Assembly: GCA_002713705.1 (NCBI GenBank)
Contig: PAUJ01000027.1
Location: 1-6,595, forward strand
Direction: 5' to 3'
Source: Flavobacteriaceae bacterium
Lineage (GTDB): Bacteria > Bacteroidota > Bacteroidia > Flavobacteriales > Flavobacteriaceae
Length of the DNA stretch: 6,595 nucleotides
Shown here: one piece after another, positions 1 through 5,890 of the stretch
Layout: each line of letters begins with the position of its first letter
How positions within the stretch are numbered: position 1 is the stretch's first letter
Position numbers and translations under genes: made by a program
The notes under the pieces: model-generated
What the model saw: the letters and a program-made list of their open reading frames with translations, nothing else
What the model was told of the DNA's origin: nothing
Databases searched by the model: none

Positions 1-439
1 TGGACCAGAATATGCAGCTTCAATAGTTTTATTCTTAGGTAAAGCTCAATTAAAAGAAGGTGGTGAAAAGACTGGTATTATTGTAACAGCTAAACCAAAC
101 AAAAACAGATTTGCAAAACCGCATCCAATCAAATTCCATTTACACTTTACAGAAGGTATGAATAGATTTGTTGGACTAGAACAATATATTGATTGGGAAG
201 ACATTGGTATTGCAAAAGGTACTATTGAAAAGGGAGTTAAAACACCTAAGGCTACGGCAAGAGGTTGGATTTGTAAACACCTTGATGAGACTGTACCTAA
301 CTCAGAGTTCTTCTCAGAAAAAGTCTTTACACCAGAAATTCTACAAAAAATTGAAACAAGAATTCAGCCACTATTCAATTACAGTACAGAACATAGAGAG
401 GTTAACGTAGACGAGTTACTAGAGGTTGATGAAGATTAA
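1..439 (+). CDS. uvsX: UvsX-like RecA-family recombinase, C-terminal part (5'-truncated)
   Basis: The reading frame is open from base 2, so the gene begins upstream of the window and 145 C-terminal residues are visible. The ATG at 158 is an internal methionine, because the codons before it continue the same conserved domain. UvsX is the T4 RecA-type strand-exchange protein: it coats single-stranded DNA and drives recombination-dependent replication and repair. The visible part aligns by eye with T4 UvsX after the L2-loop region. The opening GPEYAASIVLFLGKAQLKEG matches T4 GPMYSADTVFIIGKRQIKDG. It is followed by a basic 'KPNKNRFAKP' segment like T4 'VEKSRTVKEKS', then a beta strand, a 'GLEQY' helix and a small C-terminal domain with an acidic tail (VDELLEVDED), which is typical of RecA/UvsX proteins. 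The Walker A and B motifs lie outside the window. T4 UvsX has 391 residues, so roughly 240 are probably missing. The next gene overlaps its end by 11 bases. Confidence 0.87.
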   Translation, partial: GPEYAASIVLFLGKAQLKEGGEKTGIIVTAKPNKNRFAKPHPIKFHLHFTEGMNRFVGLEQYIDWEDIGIAKGTIEKGVKTPKATARGWICKHLDETVPNSEFFSEKVFTPEILQKIETRIQPLFNYSTEHREVNVDELLEVDED

Positions 440-728
440 TAAAGATAAACTGCCAATCAAGTATATCCTAGGGATAGAAAAAGATTTACCAGATTATCCA
501 ACCGCACTAGATGTTTTACAAGCTGAAGTAAAATTATGTAATAGAAACCCCGACAGATATAAGGGCTCATTTACATTCCATGCATTAAAAACCTATAGAT
601 TCCCAGAATCAGATCATGATAAAATATTAGAATCTGCAAAAGAATTAGTTACAATGGGTTTATGTGAACAAACCAACGAAGAGCCCGGTAAAGAGGCCTT
701 TAAAATAATACAAAATCCATTTGAATGA
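429..728 (+). CDS. small protein of unknown function between uvsX and the dioxygenase gene, possible winged-helix fold
   Basis: I do not recognise this 99-residue protein. I chose ATG 429 over the in-frame TTG at 426. AGAGG at 421-425 lies just upstream, although its spacing is short. The gene overlaps the end of uvsX by 11 bases and its TGA overlaps the next ATG (ATGA), so it is translationally coupled on both sides. The protein is soluble, with no signal peptide or membrane segment. Residues 23-40 and 61-76 look helical. The last part, 'ELVTMGLCEQ' (72-81) followed by a charged turn (NEEPGKE) and 'AFKIIQNPFE', resembles the recognition helix and beta-hairpin wing of a winged-helix domain. 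That fold reading is inference from pattern only. Position in the block, after uvsX and before the helicase, is where T4 has gene 40, but I see no similarity that would justify that name. Being coupled to recombination genes suggests a DNA-related role at most. Confidence 0.75.
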   Translation: MKINKDKLPIKYILGIEKDLPDYPTALDVLQAEVKLCNRNPDRYKGSFTFHALKTYRFPESDHDKILESAKELVTMGLCEQTNEEPGKEAFKIIQNPFE

Positions 729-1303
729 TAGCAGTATTTGATAATTTCATAAAAGACGAAAAGTTACTAGCAGAAATAGAGCAAAATAAAGAATCAATAT
801 TTAAAGACCCGGGTATCTATAAGTATTATGAAGGCTGGTGGAAATCACCTGAGAATAATACTACTAAGAAAATAATAGAATATTGCTGGGGAGATGCATG
901 TCCAATTAGTGAATTATTTGAAATCAATGGATTTGAATACTGGACTGGTATTCAAAGTGCTAAAACACAAGATGAAGTCTGGGCAGATGACCTACCTTTA
1001 CACTTTGATAAAGATGAAGCATGGTGGGAAGAAACTGGAGAAATAGTTACTCCGATAATGGGAAGTATCTACTATCCTCCAGGACAAGAATTTGAAGGCG
1101 GAGATCTTATGATATACACAGATGGCCAAGACTCAACACCAGAGATAGTTAAAGCAAAACCTAATAGATTTATTATATTTGGAGCTGGACAATACTCACA
1201 TGCTGTTACAACCGTTACAAAGGGTACTAGACATGCAATAGCAATTAACTTATGGAAACAAGAGCCTTATTCTAAACAAAAAGGCATTTTAACCATAGAA
1301 TAA
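725..1303 (+). CDS. 2-oxoglutarate/Fe(II)-dependent dioxygenase, prolyl-4-hydroxylase-like
   Basis: This 192-residue protein has the layout of a double-stranded beta-helix oxygenase of the P4Hc type, which couples decarboxylation of 2-oxoglutarate to hydroxylation of a substrate using Fe(II) and O2. The iron ligands fit the HxD...H triad: His93-Phe-Asp95 in 'LPLHFDKDE', and the distal His159 in 'GQYSHAVTTV'. Arg169 in 'KGTRHAIAINLW', ten residues after the distal His, is placed to bind the 5-carboxylate of 2-oxoglutarate. 'YYPPGQEFEGGDLMIY' (117-131) is the usual strand-turn-strand with the GG-D/E-L motif found in this family. Such enzymes are common accessory genes in T4-like phages of aquatic bacteria, where their substrates are mostly unknown. 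The start overlaps the previous stop (ATGA), and the helicase gene follows after 13 bases. Protein hydroxylation or nucleic-acid modification are both possible; nothing here settles it. No export signal is seen, so it acts in the cytoplasm. Confidence 0.87.
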   Translation: MIAVFDNFIKDEKLLAEIEQNKESIFKDPGIYKYYEGWWKSPENNTTKKIIEYCWGDACPISELFEINGFEYWTGIQSAKTQDEVWADDLPLHFDKDEAWWEETGEIVTPIMGSIYYPPGQEFEGGDLMIYTDGQDSTPEIVKAKPNRFIIFGAGQYSHAVTTVTKGTRHAIAINLWKQEPYSKQKGILTIE

Positions 1304-1316
1304 CTAAAAATACAAT
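1304..1316 (+). promoter_or_regulatory. A-rich leader of the helicase gene, no Shine-Dalgarno
   Basis: The whole gap between the dioxygenase stop and the helicase ATG is 13 bases. It contains TAAAAATA (1305-1312) followed by CAAT directly before ATG. The same two elements recur before the gene at 2649. There is no purine-rich GGAG-like sequence. It may be an A-rich translation-initiation leader as used in Bacteroidota. A late-promoter -10 element is a weaker alternative, since T4 late promoters read TATAAATA and this has an extra A, and the leader would be only a few bases. Confidence 0.3.
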
Positions 1317-2633
1317 ATGCAGTTCGGACAAGATTTTGAAAAGATATTCTTTAGACTTTCATTAGAGAAAGTAAAATATTTACAAGCAATTAAATCAGGC
1401 TTTTATACATCAGAAGAAATTGATGCATTAAGCTTTTTAGCTAATAAGTTTTATACTAAATTTAATGAGACTCCGTCTAAAGAGCAATTAGAGCTTCTTG
1501 TAAAAAATCATCCTAAATCTAAAGAGCGAGTTAGTGAAAATATTCTTAATATTATATTTGAGGTAGACTTAAATAAGTATGATGAAGAATGGTTAACTTC
1601 TACTGCAGAATCTTGGATTAAATGGAGAACATTTAATACTTCATTTACAGATACTATTGAGTTTATTAAAACTACACAAGTAACTCCAGAGAATGTAGAG
1701 GCAATTGTTACCAAAGTTAAAGGTATTATTAATGATAGAAATAACCTAACATTTAATTCAGATCTAGGTCTAGACTTTTTTGATTGGGAAGCTCACGACC
1801 AGAAAGAAACTGAAAAGGTAAGTACAGGTTACAATTTCTTAGATGATATGTTAAGCGGCGGTTATGACAAAGGCGGTAACTTAATCGTTTATGCAGGTGA
1901 ACAAAATATTGGTAAGTCTATTTACTTAGCGAATGATGCAGCCAATTTTGTAAAGATGGGAACTAATACAGTAGTCGTTACTGCAGAGATGGCAGCACAT
2001 AAATTCGTAAAGAGAATTGGTGCTAATCTACTTTCTGTTAATATTAACGAGTATGCTGAAAAGGCTAAGAATAAAGAACATATTAAACGTAGACTAGAAA
2101 CTGTCGGTGATGGATTTTCCCCTCCCGGAAGTCTATTTGTAAAACAGTTTCCTACATCACAAGCTACAGTACTAGATATTGAAGCTTATGTAAATCAAAT
2201 TGAAGAGGAAAGACAAATTAAAGTGGGAGCAGTTGTAATTGACTATATTAATATCTTAGCCAATTATCGTAACCAAAATACGGAGAATACATATATGAAG
2301 ATCAAGCAAATTGCAGAGGACCTTCGTGCGATGGGAATCCGTAATGACTGGTTGATCGTAACCGCAACCCAAATAACAAGATCAGGCTACAATGCATCGG
2401 ACATAACTATGACTGACATCGCAGAATCTGCAGGACTTTCCCATACAGCAGATGTAATGCTTGGTATTATTCAAGACGATTTAATGAGAGCTAATCAAGA
2501 ATACTGGTTAAAGGTATTAAAGATTAGAGATGGTGAGGGTAAAGGAACAAAATGTAAACTAAATATTGATTGGAATTATATGAGACTTCAAGAGACGCAT
2601 GAAATGTCCAACTCAAATATTCATTCAATATAA
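1317..2633 (+). CDS. 41: replicative DNA helicase, T4 gp41/DnaB family
   Basis: This 438-residue protein (T4 gp41 has 475) is the hexameric 5'-3' helicase that unwinds the replication fork and cooperates with primase. The N-terminal ~140 residues are helical, as in the gp41/DnaB N-terminal domain. The C-terminal RecA-like motor begins near 'STGYNFLDDMLSGGYDKGG' (169-187), the usual DnaB entry sequence. Walker A is GEQNIGKS (194-201). Glu224 in 'VTAEMA' is in the place of the catalytic Glu of DnaB 'SLEM'. Walker B is 'VGAVVIDYINIL' (303-314, Asp309). Gln352 in 'TATQITRSGY' is the sensor-like motif H3. 'ESAGLSHTADVMLGI' (370-384) matches the DnaB H4 motif (…DADVVL). 'KIRDGEGKG' (402-410) matches the 'KNRNG' segment that carries the arginine finger. 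No primase domain is fused. It lies downstream of uvsX, as gene 41 does in T4, but here with two extra genes between. The final residues (from about 428) are a polar tail. Confidence 0.92.
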   Translation: MQFGQDFEKIFFRLSLEKVKYLQAIKSGFYTSEEIDALSFLANKFYTKFNETPSKEQLELLVKNHPKSKERVSENILNIIFEVDLNKYDEEWLTSTAESWIKWRTFNTSFTDTIEFIKTTQVTPENVEAIVTKVKGIINDRNNLTFNSDLGLDFFDWEAHDQKETEKVSTGYNFLDDMLSGGYDKGGNLIVYAGEQNIGKSIYLANDAANFVKMGTNTVVVTAEMAAHKFVKRIGANLLSVNINEYAEKAKNKEHIKRRLETVGDGFSPPGSLFVKQFPTSQATVLDIEAYVNQIEEERQIKVGAVVIDYINILANYRNQNTENTYMKIKQIAEDLRAMGIRNDWLIVTATQITRSGYNASDITMTDIAESAGLSHTADVMLGIIQDDLMRANQEYWLKVLKIRDGEGKGTKCKLNIDWNYMRLQETHEMSNSNIHSI

Positions 2634-2648
2634 AAATAAAACTACAAT
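2631..2648 (+). promoter_or_regulatory. A-rich leader with TAAAAATA and ACAAT before ATG
   Basis: TAAAAATA (2631-2638) begins with the helicase stop codon itself, followed by AAACTACAAT and then the ATG at 2649. The last bases, TACAATATG, are the same as those before the helicase gene (1311-1319). No Shine-Dalgarno sequence is present. The repeat of both elements in front of two adjacent genes suggests a shared initiation or promoter signal, but two copies in an AT-rich genome is thin support. Confidence 0.3.
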
Positions 2649-3086
2649 ATGGCAAAAAATGATAAAATTTTTAATAATAATTTCGATACTCCCGAATTTG
2701 AATTAGGTAATATTAGCTTTGATCTAGACCCTTCAGTTAAAAATAATCAAGACGAGGAAGACAGAATACATTTTGATATGATAGCCAGAAAGATTCATGA
2801 ACTTATTGGACTTTCTAGATTTAAAGTATTTAACGAAGTAGATGAACTAGGTAAATGTAACAAGCTTAGAAAAAATGATATTAATGAAGTTTATGGATAT
2901 ATCATAGATGAAATAGCAGCTAAATTTAGCCGTATCGATATATTTAGTGAAATGTGTGTTTACTTCGATATTAAACCAGTGAAATTCTATAGTTCACTTT
3001 CAAATGTATATAAAGAAGATCTAATTCAAGAATTAGACTTAAGAACCGGTATTTTAGAGAAGAAGAACATTAAAAAGTTATTTTAA
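2649..3086 (+). CDS. small acidic protein, candidate gp33-like late-transcription coactivator
   Basis: The protein has 145 residues with an acidic, probably disordered N-terminus (about 1-40) and a helical remainder. I do not recognise it with certainty. Residues 85-145 ('IIDEIAAKFSRIDIFSEM', then 'YFDIKPVKFYSSLSNVYKEDLIQEL') follow by eye the pattern of the T4 gp33 core: an amphipathic helix, 'YLEATTAFLEENSIPETQFAKFI' and 'IIEKIQSEA'. gp33 bridges the host RNA polymerase beta flap and the sliding clamp gp45 to activate late transcription, and ends in a short hydrophobic clamp-binding tail. This protein also ends in a short hydrophobic tail, NIKKLF. T4 gp33 has 112 residues; the extra length here is N-terminal. 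There is no membrane segment. The gene starts 15 bases after the helicase stop, and its TAA directly abuts the gp47 ATG, so it is co-expressed with the recombination genes. It could instead be an unrelated replication accessory protein. The existence of the gene is much surer than this function. Confidence 0.8.
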   Translation: MAKNDKIFNNNFDTPEFELGNISFDLDPSVKNNQDEEDRIHFDMIARKIHELIGLSRFKVFNEVDELGKCNKLRKNDINEVYGYIIDEIAAKFSRIDIFSEMCVYFDIKPVKFYSSLSNVYKEDLIQELDLRTGILEKKNIKKLF

Positions 3087-4202
3087 ATGATTGAACCCAA
3101 AGTAATTAAACAAGGAGCCAAAAGAGTATGGGTCCTTGGAGACTTACACTTTGGTGTAAGAGCAAATTCAGTCGAATGGCTGAATATCCAAAAGGACTTT
3201 TTTGAAAACACATTTATCCCTATCTTAAAAGCTCAGGTACAACCTGGAGATGTCTTAGTACAAGTAGGAGATACTTTTGATAATAGACAATCTATTAACA
3301 TTAAAGTCTTAAGCTACGCAGTAGACCTATTTGAAAGATTAGGTCAAATTTTACCATGTTATGTAATATGTGGTAACCATGATATTTGGGCTAAGAAATC
3401 TAATGACATCTCATCGATCGATAGTTTAAAATGGATTCCTAATGTGCAGGTTTACAAAGAGCCTGAGTTATTGAATTGGTCCGGCAAAAATATTTTACTA
3501 ATGCCATGGAGAAGAGATGCTGAACATGAAGCAGAAACTTTAGCAGAATACCCACAAGCAGATATAGTATATTGTCACTCAGAAGTTAGAGGTATTTACC
3601 TTAATGCTAAAGTTAAGAATGAACATGGTACTGATTCTAATATTTACGATAAGTACACAAGGGTTTATAGTGGACATATTCACTTTAGACAGGAAAGAGG
3701 TAAATTATTAATGGTCGGAGTACCATACCAATTAACTAGATCAGATCGAGATAATCCAAAAGGGTTTGATTTAGTTAATTTAGAAACAATGGAAGAAACA
3801 TTCTTTGAGAACGATGATTCCCCTAAATTCTTAAGGTACAACATCAAAGCGCTGTATGACATGCCTCTTGGCAAGTTTAAGGAACAAATAAGAAATAACT
3901 TTGTAGATCTATTCGTTCCATCACAAATCGCCACAACCAATGCATTGAGCCAGTTGGTTAATGAAATTCAACACATATCTAGAAAACTAGAACCAAATAT
4001 TTACGAAGAAGATTCATACATTGATAAAGACTTTTATGATATAGATGAAATTGAAGAGATGTATAAGAATTACAACATTCTTAATCTTTGTAATATGTAT
4101 ATTGATAGTATGAAACAAGATGACGATTTGACGATAAGACTAAAGAGCAAGTTAAAACAATTGTATACGCAATGTGCATACAATTATGATACAGACAAAT
4201 AA
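3087..4202 (+). CDS. 47: recombination endonuclease subunit gp47, Mre11/SbcD-like
   Basis: This is the nuclease subunit of the phage Mre11-Rad50-type complex, which resects DNA ends to make single strands for UvsX and helps degrade host DNA. All calcineurin-like phosphoesterase motifs are present in order: 'GDLHFG' (Asp19, His21), 'GDTFD' (61-65), 'GNHD' (96-99), His164 in 'YCHSEV', and 'GHIH' (196-199). These supply the ligands for two metal ions, normally Mn2+. At 371 residues it is slightly longer than T4 gp47 (339). The C-terminal third, from about residue 250, lacks catalytic motifs and contains an acidic stretch (about 314-330, 'YEEDSYIDKDFYDIDEIEE'); in this family it contacts the gp46 ATPase. 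Start ATG 3087 directly follows the previous TAA, and the stop shares one base with the gp46 start (TAATG). This implies coupled translation and balanced subunit amounts. Confidence 0.94.
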   Translation: MIEPKVIKQGAKRVWVLGDLHFGVRANSVEWLNIQKDFFENTFIPILKAQVQPGDVLVQVGDTFDNRQSINIKVLSYAVDLFERLGQILPCYVICGNHDIWAKKSNDISSIDSLKWIPNVQVYKEPELLNWSGKNILLMPWRRDAEHEAETLAEYPQADIVYCHSEVRGIYLNAKVKNEHGTDSNIYDKYTRVYSGHIHFRQERGKLLMVGVPYQLTRSDRDNPKGFDLVNLETMEETFFENDDSPKFLRYNIKALYDMPLGKFKEQIRNNFVDLFVPSQIATTNALSQLVNEIQHISRKLEPNIYEEDSYIDKDFYDIDEIEEMYKNYNILNLCNMYIDSMKQDDDLTIRLKSKLKQLYTQCAYNYDTDK

Positions 4203-5872
4203 TGAGAATAGATTACATTGAATTTAAGAACTTTGCTTCCTACGGAAATCAAGTACAGAGAATAGAATTTAAACAAGATACTTCAGAGTTATTTTTAACT
4301 CTAGGTAAAAATGGGCATGGAAAAACTACTATTGCTAATGCTATTATCTATGGTTTATACGGAAAAGTAGAGGGTGTTAAATTAGCAGATCTACCTAATC
4401 GTATTAATAAAGAATTGCATGTAAAAATTGGTTTACAATGTGGTACTATGAAGATTGAAATAGAAAGAGGTATTGCCCCGAGTAGATTTAGTGTCTTAAT
4501 TAATGGTGTTGAGTTTGATAAAGCAGGTAAGAAATCTGTACAAGAATATTTAGAAGATGAAGTATTTGGTATTCCATATCACGTATTTAAAAATATAATT
4601 ATTTTATCAGTAAATGATTTTAAATCTTTCTTAACCATGTCTAACTCGGATAAGAAACAAATTATTGATAGAATGTTTGGCTTCTCTATTCTTAATGATA
4701 TGCAAAGGCAAATCAAAGATGAGCGTAGAGATATTAAGTACGATATTGATGCTTTTGATGCTGAGTTAAGTGAGATAATGAATTCAATCGGATCTGTTAG
4801 AGGTAAACTAAATACTTTATTAGAAGAATCTAAAAATGCAAATAAATCTAAAATCCAAGAATTAAAAGATGAGTTAGTAGCTCTTCATGAAGTGGTATTA
4901 GATATTGAAGCTAATCGTAAAAAAGAAGAGGGTGCAATGAATACCTTTAATACTCAATATAACGAGAAGCGTACAGAAGCTGGAGATATTAAAAGAGAGA
5001 TTGACTATCTAAATAAGAAGTTAAAGTTATATGAGAGTGGGCATTGCCCGACATGTGAAACTAAGTTAACTTCAGATTGGCATAAAACACAGAAAGTAGA
5101 ATTTGCAGATAAAATAGAATCTAGCACAGATCAGATTAAATCAATTAAGGCTGAGATGGATTCTTTACAAGAAAAAGTTTTAGAAGCTAGAACTACTAAA
5201 CTAGATTTAGAAGGTCAGATCTCAGATAATAAAGTAACAATGCGAGGTCTTAAAGGAGAGCTATTAAAACTGAAAGATACTCCAGAAGGTTCTGACTTCG
5301 ACCACTTAAGAGGTCTTATTACAGAGTTTGAAGAGAAAGAAGCTGAGAAATCTGCAAGTAAAGATACCTTAAATGCAGACTATAACTTTATGGAAGTTGT
5401 AGAAAATATCTTAGGTGAAGATGGCGTAAAGAACTTAGCAGTTAAAACTATTCTTCCAGGACTTAATACTAATATTGCTGCGATGGCACAAACGATGCAC
5501 TTGCAATTCCATATTAGATTTGATGAGAAGTTTAATTGTATTATTAATCACCTAGGTGAAGATATTAATCCAATGACACTTTCGACAGGTGAGCGTAAGA
5601 AGGCAGACTTTATCGTTATTATTGCAATCATTAAGATCTTAAAATTAAGATTCCCACAACTAAACCTTTTATTCCTAGATGAGTTATTATCTTCAGTAGA
5701 CCATGATGGTGTTTACAACATATTAAAGATTTTAAATCAAGTAATTAAAGAACATGAAATAAATACATTCGTAATTAATCACTCGGTACTACCACATGAA
5801 ATATTCGATAAAAAGATTGAAATCTACCGAGAAAACGGATTCTCTAAATTTACGATAGAGAACATAGATTAA
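4202..5872 (+). CDS. 46: recombination endonuclease subunit gp46, Rad50/SbcC-like ATPase
   Basis: This is the SMC-like ATPase partner of gp47; ATP binding and hydrolysis control access of DNA ends to the nuclease. Its 556 residues match T4 gp46 (560). The N-terminal half-domain starts 'MRIDYIEFKNFASYG' and holds Walker A GKNGHGKT (35-42). 'IILSVNDFKSFLTMSNSDKKQIIDRMFG' (133-160) is the usual end of the N-terminal lobe before the coiled coil, which has two short arms (about 165-275 and 295-390). The zinc hook Cys282-Pro-Thr-Cys285 sits between them and would dimerise two molecules through Zn2+. The C-terminal half has the ABC signature 'LSTGERKKADF' (460-470), Walker B 'LNLLFLDELLSSVD' (487-500, Asp493 and catalytic Glu494, with the D-loop) and the H-loop His527 in 'FVINHS'. 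Every catalytic element is intact. A tail gene follows after an 18-base gap. Confidence 0.95.
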   Translation: MRIDYIEFKNFASYGNQVQRIEFKQDTSELFLTLGKNGHGKTTIANAIIYGLYGKVEGVKLADLPNRINKELHVKIGLQCGTMKIEIERGIAPSRFSVLINGVEFDKAGKKSVQEYLEDEVFGIPYHVFKNIIILSVNDFKSFLTMSNSDKKQIIDRMFGFSILNDMQRQIKDERRDIKYDIDAFDAELSEIMNSIGSVRGKLNTLLEESKNANKSKIQELKDELVALHEVVLDIEANRKKEEGAMNTFNTQYNEKRTEAGDIKREIDYLNKKLKLYESGHCPTCETKLTSDWHKTQKVEFADKIESSTDQIKSIKAEMDSLQEKVLEARTTKLDLEGQISDNKVTMRGLKGELLKLKDTPEGSDFDHLRGLITEFEEKEAEKSASKDTLNADYNFMEVVENILGEDGVKNLAVKTILPGLNTNIAAMAQTMHLQFHIRFDEKFNCIINHLGEDINPMTLSTGERKKADFIVIIAIIKILKLRFPQLNLLFLDELLSSVDHDGVYNILKILNQVIKEHEINTFVINHSVLPHEIFDKKIEIYRENGFSKFTIENID

Positions 5873-5890
5873 TAGAGTGATATATACCCT
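5873..5890 (+). other. short gap at the replication/structural gene boundary
   Basis: The 18 bases between the gp46 stop and the tail-gene ATG contain TATATA (5881-5886) and a weak GAG (5875-5877) placed too far upstream to be a normal ribosome site. There is no inverted repeat or T-run, so no terminator is visible. TATATA could be part of a late promoter, but it differs from the T4 TATAAATA consensus and would give a very short leader. Confidence 0.3.

Noticed and set aside
189..410. A second open frame on the + strand inside uvsX
   Set aside because: It is fully nested in the uvsX C-terminal coding region in another frame, and its translation has no recognisable domain.
426..428. TTG as start of the small gene after uvsX
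   Set aside because: ATG follows immediately at 429 and is the more likely start; TTG adds only one residue and has no better upstream signal.
158..439. A separate 93-residue gene starting at ATG 158
   Set aside because: The same frame is open back to base 2 and encodes conserved UvsX sequence before this ATG, so it is an internal methionine of the truncated uvsX gene.
1508..1714. Open frame on the minus strand within the helicase gene
   Set aside because: It is antisense to a well-supported gene; all supported genes are on the + strand, and the product shows no domain.
2649..3086. gp55-type late sigma factor as identity of the small gene before gp47
   Set aside because: The sequence shows none of the sigma-like region-2 pattern of T4 gp55; the gp33-like pattern fits better.
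3680..3940. Open frame on the minus strand within gp47
   Set aside because: It lies opposite an intact, motif-supported gene, with no start signal or recognisable protein.
5873..5890. Transcription terminator after gp46
   Set aside because: The 18-base gap has no inverted repeat and no T-run.
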